Part shown: positions 11,800 to 21,437 of the stretch, one piece after another
How positions within the stretch are numbered: the stretch's first letter is position 1
Layout of the letters: each line of letters begins with the position of its first letter
Origin: Tricholoma matsutake
Lineage: Eukaryota; Basidiomycota; Agaricomycetes; Agaricales; Tricholomataceae
Direction: 5' to 3'
Assembly (NCBI GenBank): GCA_026075535.2
Contig: AP026539.1
Span: 5,456,001-5,520,000, forward strand
DNA length: 64,000 nt
Translations under genes and position numbers: made by a program
Notes under the pieces: model-generated
The model's input: the letters and a program-made list of their open reading frames with translations, nothing else
Databases searched by the model: none
Told to the model about the DNA's origin: nothing

Positions 11800-13445
11800 A
11801 AGTATTGAACCATGAATATAGTATAGTACTGATGTGTTCAACCTAAAGAACTTGCCACGATCACTCAAATTTGTACAGTGCTCTGAGTCCATCACAGCTT
11901 CATCATGGGGTGATTATCAATTAATCATGATCTCCGATTTTCTGTGCACTAAAAACTGGTGAAAATATCCTTGTGACCTTGAAGCCTCCACTTTAAGTTA
12001 GAGCTGCTCTTGCATGTTGCTTGAGCACTTTATACTGGTGTGCAAGGCATCACCATCTTACTACCTTGCAAAGGAGACTCAAACTCAAGCATGTCCTGTC
12101 TTACAAAAGAATCACTAGCGGAGATTGGGCTAACAAGTGTGAGAGAGATTATTCTCCGGCACACGAGTGAGCAGGCAATCTTGAGTGTTGTTGATTTTCT
12201 GCTGCAAGGTAAGTTTTTCAACCTTTCATCCTTCTGATGTGTCGTATTGATGCGTTCATCCTAAAGAACTCGCTGTGATCACTCAAATTCATACAGGGGT
12301 CTGAGTTCCCAATGGCTTCGCTATTTGGGGCAAGTCTCCATTACCAAGGCTATGTTCTTCACGAGCCATGTTATGACCAAAATATCTACATGCTCCAAGT
12401 GGTGCTTGTTATCCTTGACCCCAACATCAACAATTCCACATACAAAGGATCCAAACTGTCTAGCATGGTGGAACAAGTCCTGTATCTTTTTATTACCATC
12501 TTCAGTGAATATGTCAACCTTCAGAAGCTATCTATCATGGGCTCTGTATCTCTTTGCTAACAATGGTGGCACATTTTCACCATCACCATACCTTGACGAC
12601 TATGGAGAAGTGAATATTTCTATGAGGTATGCAGCTCCATCTACTGCTAAAAGGTGTGTTTGTCATTATTTCATTCTTTTGGTGCGTAGTACTGATGCGT
12701 TGAACCTAAAGTACTTGCTATGATCACTCAGATTTGTACATGGCTCTGAGTCAGTAACGGCTTCGCTATCATCGATTAATCGTGATCTCCAATTTCCTGT
12801 GCACTCGAATACTGGCGAAAATATCCTTGTAACCTTGAAACCTCCAAGTTAGAGCTGCTCTCGCATGTTGCTTGAGCCATACTAGTAATCACCATCTTCC
12901 TACCTAGCTGCTCTCCCATGTTGCTTGAGACAAGCTTGAGAGCTTTATACTGGTATCCAATGCATCACCATCTTACTACATTGCACATGGACCCTCAAAC
13001 TCAAGCATGTCCACTGTCCTACAAAGAATCTCCAGTGAAGATGGGGCTAACAAGTGTGAGAGAGATGATTCTCCGGCACGTGAGTGAGCAGGCAATCTTG
13101 ATTGTTGTCGATTTCCCGCTAAAAAGTATGTTTTTCATTCTTTCATTCTTCTGGTATATAGTACTGAGATGTTCAACCTAAAGCACTCGCCATGATCTTG
13201 AGCGCTATATACTGGTATGCAAGGCATCACTACCTTGCAAAAGGACCCTCAAACTCAAGTATGTCCTGTCTTAAGTACAAATCAAATCACTAGGGGAGAT
13301 TGGGCTAACAGTGGGGGAGATCATCCTCCAGATGCGAGTGAGCAGGCAATCTTGACTGTTGATTTCCCGCTAAATGGTATGTTTTTCATTCTTTCTGATG
13401 CATTCAACTAAAGTACTACTTGTTATGATCACTTAAATTCAGTCA
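11800..13445 (+). repeat. Array of degenerate gene-like repeats, part 2
   Basis: The array from 1.74-6.25 kb resumes here with the same blocks: GATCTCCGATTTTCTGTGCA at 11931, the exon readable as KESLAEIGLTSVREIILRHT near 12110, donor GTAAGT/GTATGT, and the acceptor then TCTGAGTTCCC near 12300. The copy at 12295-12560 has the longest readable downstream exon (HYQGYVLHEPCYDQNIYMLQ, then DPNINNSTYKGSKL) and is the best starting point for identifying the family. Partial copies follow near 12680, 12780, 12960 and 13210. Stops and frame changes make all copies nonfunctional in this window. Confidence 0.7.
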
Positions 13446-14055
13446 GTTGTATTTGCTCACAGTCTGCTGCAAATCATTCTCTAACATACGCCGTTTCCTC
13501 CTTTTTGTTTCCTTCCTCTTTCCAAGTTCTCATCTTCCATCATACTCTTGATTGATGATCTGAGTGCAATTTGTGAACTTGCACCCACCAAGTGGCTGCA
13601 CAGCAGGTACTGGCGCGCAGGACGTTGCTAAGTAACTCTTTGGCTGCAGGCTCAAAATCAACCCTGGCCTAGCCACACTAAGCCTTGCGGGTTGTCAGTG
13701 CCGCAACACCCGGTGTTGCGAATGGCACTTCCCTCTGCTCACAAATTGAGCGCTAGTCCCAATTTGGTTGCAAACTCAAAATACACTTTGGCTTATCATA
13801 GAGCATAGCAACACCATTGCGCTTCCCTCCACTCACCAATTGAGTGCTGCGGTTGCTACAGCGATAATCGGCGGGAATGGAGCACTGCCTTTAAGATGGC
13901 TAGCCCCAGCTTAGTGGTATAAATACCTGGTGGCTAACAGCTAGATATCTCCAACAAATCTTCCCACTCTGTGCTAGATGACGAGTATGCCCGGTTAGTG
14001 CCAGCTAATTCTTTGCTTATCCTGCTGCTGTAGTTGCAGATGAACATCCTATTGT
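13446..14055. other. Spacer with a diverged direct duplication and TATA-like site
   Basis: A stretch near 13615-13740 (CAGGCTCAAAATCAACCCTGG, CACTTCCCTCTGCTCAC) recurs in diverged form at 13750-13845. TATAAATA at 13918-13925 could have served the decayed gene that follows. No open frame is supported. Confidence 0.35.
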
Positions 14056-14059
14056 CGCC

Positions 14060-14515
14060 ATATACACAGGCATGAAGCGGTGAATCGCTGCATTGGAGCA
14101 ACAGCTTCAAAACCTTGAAGAAGTAGGATTGAAACAAAAGTCATGTGTGCCACCAATCCCACGCTGCATGACCTTTTTGACAGGAGGAGTACTATCAACA
14201 GCAATGCGCAGTCCAACATCATGCAGGGCCAAGTCTTATGCCGGCTTGTGTCAATGTTTGAATCTGTTGACGAGCTGGTTGAAGAGAGTGACCGACAGCA
14301 TGCTCTGGAGGCAGATGCAGAGCTTGATGATGAGCTCCCTGAGCCCACCCCTGAGTACCATTTTCCCCTATTTACTGTGCTTTGAGTTGAAACCTGACCT
14401 TGAGCCCAGGCAGCACTGGGCTTACCACAGGTACGAGCTCCTGCTACGCCACATCCCCAGCCTCAAAACCAAGTTAAGCGAACAGGATGTACCGGAGTTG
14501 AATGCATATTTTTGA
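14060..14515 (+). pseudogene. Frameshifted hypothetical protein with coiled coil
   Basis: Two frames must be joined. The first reads AALEQQLQNLEEVGLKQKS from about 14090, a clear heptad pattern. The second, open from ATG 14143, reads VSMFESVDELVEESDRQHA then an acidic stretch ending in PEPTPEYH. The final part returns to the first frame (YELLLRHIPSLKTKLSEQD). The combination of an N-terminal coiled coil, an acidic middle and a C-terminal helical block resembles a widespread agaricomycete hypothetical family, but I cannot name it and give no function. TATAAATA lies about 170 bp upstream. At least two frame changes make it a pseudogene. Confidence 0.4.
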
Positions 14516-14641
14516 GATGTGAGTAGCAGTGTCCCATTCATCGCTTTGCACTTGACGCAGCGAGCAGCTTTGGAAGGGTGCCAGCAGAGGGTGAGGCAAT
14601 GATGCAGCGAATCTCAAGCCAGCCATGGTCAGCTGGATAGT

Positions 14642-14690
14642 GTTAGGAAACCACCCCATTACCTAATAAAATTTCATTTTTATTTTTTCC
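14642..14690 (+). repeat. Terminal fragment of a gypsy-1-type LTR
   Basis: GTTAGGAAACCACCCCATTA and the AATAAAATTTCATTTTTA that follows match the start of the gypsy-1 LTR (element sense). Similarity is lost after about 45 bp. It is a broken solo-LTR remnant. Confidence 0.65.
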
Positions 14691-16127
14691 CCATGGTTAG
14701 TAATTTCAGCAACCATTAAGGTAGAGGAAATCCATATGCATCCAGTGTCACCTGATTTGGCATGATGAATGTGACAAAAGTGCAAAAATTTGCATATCAA
14801 AGAAAGCACATAAATTTCAAGCAATCTGCCACCACCAAAATTTTTTATTTCCACTTCATGATTTTTTGGTGGTTGTACATTTTTGAGACATCAGCATGAA
14901 TAAATGATATGTGTTTTCAAGAGATTCTACAGTGTCCAAGTGAAACAAACACGTGATCAATTTAGTGCATGCTAAGGTCTTGTCACACATCAGTCACAAC
15001 AGCTGACATTGGATGTGTATGGATTGCCCCTACCTTACAAAAATTACTGACTTTACTAACCGTGGGAGTCAAAAATTTATAGTGATGTTATACATCATTC
15101 TAACCAGTTTTTTGAGCTGAGTTTCAAAATGACATGTACATGATGGAACCATCCATATATGGAATATAGTGATGTTATATACCATTCTGATCAATTTTTT
15201 GAGCTGAGTTCAAAAATGACATCAGGAGAGTCATGTGACTTACCATAAATGGAATATAGTGATGTTATATATACCATTCTGATCAGTTTGTTAAGGAGAG
15301 TTCAAAAATGACATTGGGAGAGTCATGTGACTGACCATAAATGGAATATAGTGATGTTATATACCATTCTGATCAGTTTTTTTGAGCTGAGTTCAAAAAA
15401 TGAGAGAGTCATGTGACTTACCATAAATGGAATATAGTGATGTTGTATACCATTCTAACCAGGATTTTGAGCTGAGTTTAAAAATACTCAGATGAAGAAG
15501 CCAGATTTTTTTTGTGATATTGAATTTGTAACAGTTGCCATGGTATTTGTTTTTTTTGCATTTCTGATGACCAGCTCTCATGCTTTTGTATATGCAATAT
15601 TCATTTGTCTTTTATATATCTAAAATTTTTGAAAATTTTTGTGCATATTATACCAGTAAGGGTGTTTAAAGAGAGAAAAATAAATTCTTAATTTTGTGCA
15701 ATATTTGATAAGAAAATCTCAAAATACTATACCACATTGGTGTAACTCTATATAAAATGATCTTTAGGCTATTTTCAAGGAATAAATAAATAAATCCCAA
15801 CAATAAATTATATAGTCCAATACACAAGTCTTGTAAGCACCTACTCAAATATTTTCATGATTTTACATGCCCAATTGAATCAGTGACATTCAATTTCTCT
15901 TGGTAATATCCAAAAATGCATTGAAACACTAAATTTGCCTTTTCCTCAGTGATAGGTACTTCAAACACATAACTATTAGTTGTATACTAGTAGTTACACA
16001 TCAACAGTGCATATTACAACAACCTTTTGGCAAAAAGTTCACTTATCAGTTTTGTGGATGATGTGGATAATCCATGGATATCATCCATAGCCACAAGAAT
16101 TTATCCACCATCCATGGTAGTCCCTAT
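14691..16127. other. AT-rich noncoding spacer
   Basis: No gene is supported. It contains the 90-bp tandem array described separately (15068-15490), several poly-T runs, and the stretch GGATGATGTGGATAATCCAT with its partial inverse near 16055-16120. Confidence 0.5.
15068..15490. repeat. Tandem repeat, about 90-bp unit, five copies
   Basis: TAGTGATGTTATA starts near 15079, 15169, 15258 and 15349, with a fifth copy (TAGTGATGTTGTA) near 15436, giving a spacing of 87-91 bp. Each unit also holds CATTCTGATCAGTTTTTTGA, GAGTTCAAAAATGACAT and GAGAGTCATGTGACT. It is noncoding. Confidence 0.85.
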
Positions 16128-16300
16128 TCTGATCACACACTGTGACACATTTTTGGAACCCCTTTCAAGCCCTTTCGTCCTGTGTGGACTTTGAAATAAA
16201 TAAATGTTTGCTCATTGGTTGCAACAGCATAATACACCCTTTGTGTGCAACCACAATGACAATGAGGTTTTCTCAACTTTTTCTGTCCTGTTTGTTCTCG
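16128..16300 (+). mobile_element. Left half of an inverted-repeat element split by copia
   Basis: ATTCTGATCACACACTGTGA and the following GGAACCC...GTGTGGACTTTG run is mirrored in inverse orientation at 21372-21437. The copia element sits between the two halves, so this was a small (about 360 bp) element with terminal inverted repeats of roughly 60 bp. No target duplication could be fixed for it. Confidence 0.6.
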
Positions 16301-16305
16301 TCCTT
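16301..16305. repeat. Copia target-site duplication, left copy
   Basis: TCCTT, identical to 21248-21252. Five bases is typical for copia integration. Confidence 0.85.
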
Positions 16306-16515
16306 TATTGGAAATCAGGCTGGGAAACAAACAGAGAAGAGATAATTCTCTTAGAGACAAGTGGGGGAAAAAAGACAAGGAACGTCTTATATTTTCTCCT
16401 ATACTACGGCTGTATGTAAATGTGCTATAAATAGAACATGCATCAAAACAGCTGCTCTATTAATAATATCCAGCATCCGGCCTCAGACCACAGGCTTGGA
16501 TTGCCTATCCCAACA
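16306..16515 (-). repeat. Copia 3' LTR
   Basis: Plus strand runs from TATTGGAAATC to CCTATCCCAACA, so in element sense it begins TGTTGGG and ends CCAATA. This ending is unusual because most copia LTRs end in CA. In element sense the polypurine tract AAGGGGAG (16516-16523) lies immediately before it. Confidence 0.9.
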
Positions 16516-16649
16516 CTCCCCTTCAAGCCAAGCATGGTTTGAGTTATTAGGAATGGTTAACTGGATTATCTTTCAGGTGCGTTAAAACCTCTGTGTGGTG
16601 GAAAACCCTGTGGGTAAAAACCAAGTCACACATGAGGAAAGCTACTGAG

Positions 16650-17147
16650 TTACTTAATCAACTTTATTCCCATCTCCACCCTATGTTGCATAAACTTGGG
16701 CCTCGGTAGTGCCTTTGTTAATGTGTCCGCTGTTTGTTCCGGGTCGCGACAATTTTGAATATCGAGTATTTTATCGGTTACGAGATCTCAGACCCAATGA
16801 TGACATAAGGCAATGTGTTTTGATCACTGATGGAATTGCGGGTTGTGGGTTAATACGACAGAACCATCGTTGTCACCTTTAATAATAGTTGTATAATTTT
16901 GAGGAAATCTGAGTTCACCGTACAAATTTCTGAGCCATGTTGCTTCATGTCCAGCCTCTGATAGAGCTACATATTCTCCTTCCATTGAGGAAAGTGCGAT
17001 CATGGTTTGCTTCTTTGATTTCCATGTGATTGCTCCCCCTGATCCTAGGAAGATGTAGCCAGTAGTAGATTTATGGTCATCGGTGTTTGCAAAAGTGGCA
17101 TCAGCATAACCATGGAACAGGTTATTAGTGTTAGTTTCATCGGGGGT
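16650..17147 (-). pseudogene. Copia RNase H domain, out of frame with RT
   Basis: Read on the minus strand from the CCCCC run near 17145, this gives HGYADATFANTDDHKSTTGY, then MIALSSMEGEYVALSEAGHE, and ends QHRVEMGIKLIK at a TAA. These are the standard copia RNase H words (ADADWA-like, STTGY, S..EAEY). The domain would degrade the RNA strand of the RNA-DNA hybrid. It is one frame away from the upstream RT because of an indel in the C run, and it carries two TGA stops at positions where Arg is expected (HQ-R-SKHI, HWV-R-DL). Confidence 0.85.
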
Positions 17148-19135
17148 TTATAAGTTATCCCCAGAGTTTTTGTACCTGCTAGGTACCTGAGTATCTGCTT
17201 TATTGCACCATGGTGTTGAAGACCCAGGTTAGCAGTGTAAGCGGCTAGTTTGTTGACTGCGAAGCTAATATCCGGTCTTGTGGAATTTGAGATGAATTGT
17301 AAACACCCCAGCAATCTAGCGTATGAATTGCTACAATTTAATTCATTGTTGTCTGGATTTGGTGCAAATTTAATATTTGGGTCCATAGGCATGGCGACAG
17401 GGTTCGCTTCCAGCATCTCTTCTTTGCAAAGAAGGTTCTCAATATATTTTTGTTGAGAAATGGAAATAGAATCATCGGTACACGTTACTTCAATGCCGAC
17501 AATCTTGTGTGGTTCCCCTAGATCCATAACTTCCCATTCTGAGCTTAGCGCATTCTTCATGTGATCCATCATTTGATCCGATGATGCGAATAGAAGCGAG
17601 TCGTCAACCCAGACGGTTAGAATACCATAGTCACTGCCGTCTCGTTGAATATATGCACATGGATCTGATGTCAAGCGTTGATAATCATGATTCTTGAGTT
17701 TCCCATCAAGTTCATTGTTCCATTCATGTCCAGCTTGCTTTAATCCATATAATGGTTTGACCAGCTTACAAACTCGGCCCGTTCCATCTTCATATCCTTC
17801 AGGTTGCCGCATGTAGATTGTTTCATGTAATGTGCCATTAAGATATGCATTTTTGACATCCATTTGTTGCAATTTAAGGTTTTGCATTGGTACTAAAGCC
17901 AGAATTGCGTGCAGAGTGTCCATTCTAACCACAGGCGAAAATGTTTCCATATAATCATACCCTGGATGCTGTGCGCATCCTTTGGCCATGAGTCTTGCTC
18001 TGTACCTGATCACTTTTCCTTGTTTGTCACGCTTCTTGATGAATACCCATTTATTAGCAATTGGGATTGCATCAGGCGGTCTTTCAACAAATTCCCAAGT
18101 CCCTTTCTCTTTTAGTAAGTCGAGTTCAGCTTGTATGGCATTTTCCCATTCTGGCCAATCGGGGGAATTCTTGGCATCCTTGAGGCTCGTCATCTCATCT
18201 CCAGCAATTATTGCATAAACTTCTTCCATTGTAAGAAAGTTATCTTCCTTTTCTTCTACTGAATAAGGATCTTGAAGGTTTTTATAATTGATACGAATCC
18301 CACGAGTCTTCCATGGAGCATTTATGTCTATATCATCCTCCAATGAATTTCTTTTATGCTTTTTGCTGCCAGGATCAAGAGTCGGAGTTATATCATCCGA
18401 GCCTGTTACACCCATAGGCGGTGCATCCCCCACAGACTCCCCCTTGCGTTGACTATCGGATGTAATGTTGATGCCCTCAGGGATTGGAGTCAATTCTGGA
18501 AGTGTCATCTGCTTGAAATTTCTTGAGGTGAGAACGTTGCGCGTTTCAGCATTATAATATTTTACGGCACCAGTGCCATCTTCAAAACCAACGTAAACAC
18601 ACCGTTTGGATTTTGCCTGCATTTTTCGATCCACCTTTTGTCCCTGTAATAAAATCCATACAGGTGCACCAAATTCACGTAAATCAGAGACATTTGGTGT
18701 TTTATTATACCAGCCTTCATATGGTGTAGATTTCAGCAAATGTTTGGTGAATGATCGATTACGGAGATAAGTGGCATGCAGGACTGCATATTCCCAGAGA
18801 AATTCGGGAAGGTCATTGGCGATTATCATTGCTTGAGAGAGTTCAACCAGTGTACAGTTTGTCCATTCAGCAATACCATTCTGTGAAGGTGAATATGGTG
18901 CAGTGTAATGAATTTCCATACCGTGTTCCTTGCACCAACTTTCCAACTTCTTGTTTACGAATTCTTTCCCATTGTCAATTCGAATCCCCTTTGGATTCCT
19001 CCCTTGAGTCTTCAAATGTGCCAAATAATTTATTATGGCTTGTGCTGCATCTGATTTCTGCTTGATGCATTTGACGGTTGCAAATCTCTTGGCATCGTCC
19101 ACAAATAACAAGTAGTATTGATTGCCATTGATCAA
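17045..19135 (-). pseudogene. Copia integrase core and reverse transcriptase
   Basis: A 696-codon open stretch. Its first 130 residues are the integrase core. The first catalytic Asp lies just upstream, before the TGA (HIDLWGKY), the second is in RIDNGKEFVNKK, and the Glu is in SQNGIAEWTNCTLVE, where the usual Arg is Trp (CGG to TGG). The RT follows: VFIKKRDKQGKVIRYRARLM, MDVKNAYLNGTLHETIYMRQ, and the active site LTVWVDDSLLF. The connection domain (LGCLQFISNSTRPDISFAVN) comes next. The last 30 residues are a wrong-frame read-through. It was once part of a single polyprotein acting in cytoplasmic virus-like particles. Confidence 0.92.
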
Positions 19136-19138
19136 TCA

Positions 19139-20104
19139 GATCATGTACTTTCCCCATAAGTCAATATGCATTAATTCACCGGGTTTGGTATTTCTGATTG
19201 ATGATTTTGGGAACGGTTTGATGTGTTGTTTTGCCTCTGTGCACGCAATGCAATTGGGCTTAGGGGAGTTCTCGTCCACAATAAATCCATCAACCATGTT
19301 CCCATCCAATAATTTTTGAAGCCCGGTATATCCAACATGTCCAAAGCATCGATGCCATGTTTCCGATGTAGGTAGCATATTACTTCCGATGAATGTTTGA
19401 TGAGGTTGGATTTTATTGCATCGTGTGGCAGGTCTAATAACCATCTTCATGTGATATAGATGTTTGCATATTTTTGTTCCTTGTGCTATTGGCATTCCAT
19501 CTTTTGTGATGAGTGTGATTATTCCATTCCCGCCATTGTAGCATCTGCCAGCTGCATCCCATCACCCCAACAAAATTAAATTACTTTGTGTTCCAGGCAC
19601 ATGAAGAATGTTCTGCAAACGCAGAATATAGTCAGTGCTGTTGCATGTTGATTTTAATTCAACAGTTCCGCACCCTGATATTAATGCTTCCTTACCATCT
19701 ACACCTGTTATGGAAATATTCCTCATAGGTGTGTAATCGGTAAATGCTTCTCTTTGATGCATAACGTGAGTTGTTGTTGCCATGTCTGCTAACCAATCAT
19801 AATAGATCAATCGCTCATCATTTGCATCAGCATTACAAGCATCATAGGTATCGAAGTTGTACTGCTCTTCATTTGCTTGGAATGCAATATATTCTTCTGC
19901 CACATTTGTTTCTTCTGCATCCTTCTTTTTCTTCTTTGCCTTGTCCTTTACCTTCTTCTTACCCCAGCATTTATCTGCTTGATGTCCGATCTTTCCACAG
20001 TTCCCACATTTGTTCCCTTCAAATTTACAGCATTTGGTTGTCCAGTGTCCAGCACGTTTGCAATGATCGCAATAAGGCCATAAGGAGGATTTTCGATCAG
20101 AGAT
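19139..20104 (-). pseudogene. Copia nucleocapsid zinc knuckles, protease and integrase N-terminus
   Basis: Two CCHC knuckles are readable directly after the first TGA: CDHCKRAGHWTTKC and CGNCGKIGHQADKC. A Lys/Glu-rich linker follows, then the protease region around DWLADMATTTHVMHQ. There the usual D-S-G-A/T is D-M-A-T, so the catalytic Asp is kept but the neighbourhood is unusual. The integrase zinc-binding part is HRCFGHVGYTGLQKLL then CIACTEAKQ (HHCC type). Internal TGA codons at about 19562 and 19136 sit where Arg would be expected. The frame is otherwise continuous with gag and with the integrase core. Confidence 0.85.
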
Positions 20105-20989
20105 TCAATCTTCTAGGGATTTACTAGCACTGTTAGCATTCTGGGTTTTCACCAGATTTATGCTCCCTATAGTACCGTTTTTATTATTCCCATTATTAGA
20201 TCTGGTCAACCATATCTTGTATTCCTCCCGTAACAGTCCAATAAATGTGTCAGAGGTTAAGCGCCATTTAGGGTTGGGATCATTTGGATCGTTGGCATTC
20301 CCATTATAAGGTTCAACATAGGTATGCCACAATGAAGGTAAGGACACAGATATGATCACTTTGAAGCACGTGTCAGAGACATGAAATTCCTCATTAGGAA
20401 ATCTGTTGATGCGGTCGTGATATGATTTGGGAACATCCAGATGTTTTAGGAGGTCGTCAGCATCGAGTAATTTGGTCTCGTATAATAGGCATTGAATATG
20501 ATTAACAGTTTGATGTGCCTTATTTTTGTGAGTTACCGAGAGTGCAGAGTACATTTCTTTTGCAGAGTTTTTGGACCCGACGTGGTTCATTTGTGAGGAG
20601 GCAATGTTATGAATAATAATTTGTTGTGCCCAAGAATTGTTCTTGTACCAATTGCGTGCACCTTCGGGATCGATACTCTCATTAGGGCGTTTAACATCCC
20701 CTCTAACATACCCAGTAATATCGCAATTGAAAAATACCCTCTTCATTCTCTCTTTCCATTCGTGCCAGTTGTTGTCCATCAAGTGGTTGCGATCAGCAAT
20801 TCTGTTTACATTCAAATATTCTTTGGTACGAATTAGTTTGATAGATGGTATATCTTCATCTTCATTGAGTTCTCCAGTGAGCGCATTGGTAGTGCTGTGA
20901 TAGACCCTTTTTGTATGTTTAGGAGGCAAATAATATTCTTCCTCTTGTTGTTGTTCCCTTTGCTCCTTGACATCAGGAGTATTTGTCAT
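20105..20989 (-). pseudogene. Copia gag
   Basis: Starts at ATG 20989 (MTNTPDVKEQREQQ), about 45 nt inside the 5' LTR/PBS, as expected for the first codon of the element. The middle part is typical of the copia gag capsid domain (NNWHEWKERMKRVFFNCDIT, NSWAQQIIIHNIASSQMNHV, MYSALSVTHKNKAHQTVNHI). The product packages the element RNA. It ends at a TGA, probably a former CGA, because the zinc knuckles continue in the same frame. Confidence 0.88.
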
Positions 20990-21020
20990 AGTAGTAATTG
21001 TTGCCTAGAAAAATCCGCCA

Positions 21021-21032
21021 GGGCCCATAACC
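21021..21032 (-). other. Copia primer-binding site, half-tRNA iMet type
   Basis: Element-sense GGTTATGGGCCC directly abuts the 5' LTR. It is complementary to GGGCCCAUAACC, the anticodon stem-loop region of eukaryotic initiator tRNA-Met, as used by Drosophila copia and yeast Ty5. Confidence 0.85.
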
Positions 21033-21247
21033 TATTGGAAATCAGGCTGGGAAACGAACAGAGAAGAGATAATTCTCTTAGAGACAAGTGGGGGAAAAAA
21101 GACAAGGAATGTCTTATATTTTCTCCTATACTATGGCTGTATGTAAATGTGCTATAAATAGAACACGCATCAAAACAGCCGCTCTATTAATAATATAATA
21201 TCCGGCATCCGGCCTCAGACCATGGGCTTGGATTGCCTATCCCAACA
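21033..21247 (-). repeat. Copia 5' LTR
   Basis: Second LTR copy, 215 bp, including five extra bases (ATAAT duplication) relative to the left copy. A TATTTATAG sequence in element sense (near 21150) is a candidate TATA box. The target copy TCCTT follows at 21248-21252. Confidence 0.9.
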
Positions 21248-21252
21248 TCCTT

Positions 21253-21437
21253 TGCGCCCTCTTAGAAACCCACTGTACGCAGAAATTTGAAATTCATTAA
21301 TTTTGGTCACTTATGTTCTGTCGGGAACTGTCAACAGCGACGAGCAAGCATCTATGTAGGCTATGAGCAAAAACTTTTTATTTCAAAGTCCGCATAGGAC
21401 AAAAGGGTTCCAAAAATGTGTCACAGTGTGTGATCAG
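21253..21437 (+). mobile_element. Right half of the inverted-repeat element split by copia
   Basis: The end of this stretch (CAAAGTCCGCATAGGACAAA through GTGTGTGATCAGAAT) is the inverse of 16128-16205. Together the halves make a small noncoding inverted-repeat element. Confidence 0.6.

Larger units (their letters stand above)
16306..21247 (-). mobile_element. Full-length Ty1/copia LTR retrotransposon, 4,942 bp
   Basis: LTRs of 210 and 215 bp flank one gag-pol region in the copia order (gag, protease, integrase, reverse transcriptase, RNase H). A 5-bp target duplication (TCCTT) encloses it. The primer-binding site is of the half-tRNA type and a polypurine tract lies next to the 3' LTR. The coding region is broken by several TGA codons and one frameshift, so it is not autonomous now. 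The apparent LTR differences are one 5-bp indel and transitions, almost all at CpG. Confidence 0.95.

Noticed and set aside
1740..13445. Regularly spaced repeats that might suggest a CRISPR array
   Set aside because: Units are hundreds of bases long, diverged, with intron-like parts; there are no short identical repeats with unique spacers, and the genome is eukaryotic.
18751..19065. 104-codon plus-strand frame over the copia integrase
   Set aside because: Shadow of the minus-strand pol, no recognisable motif.
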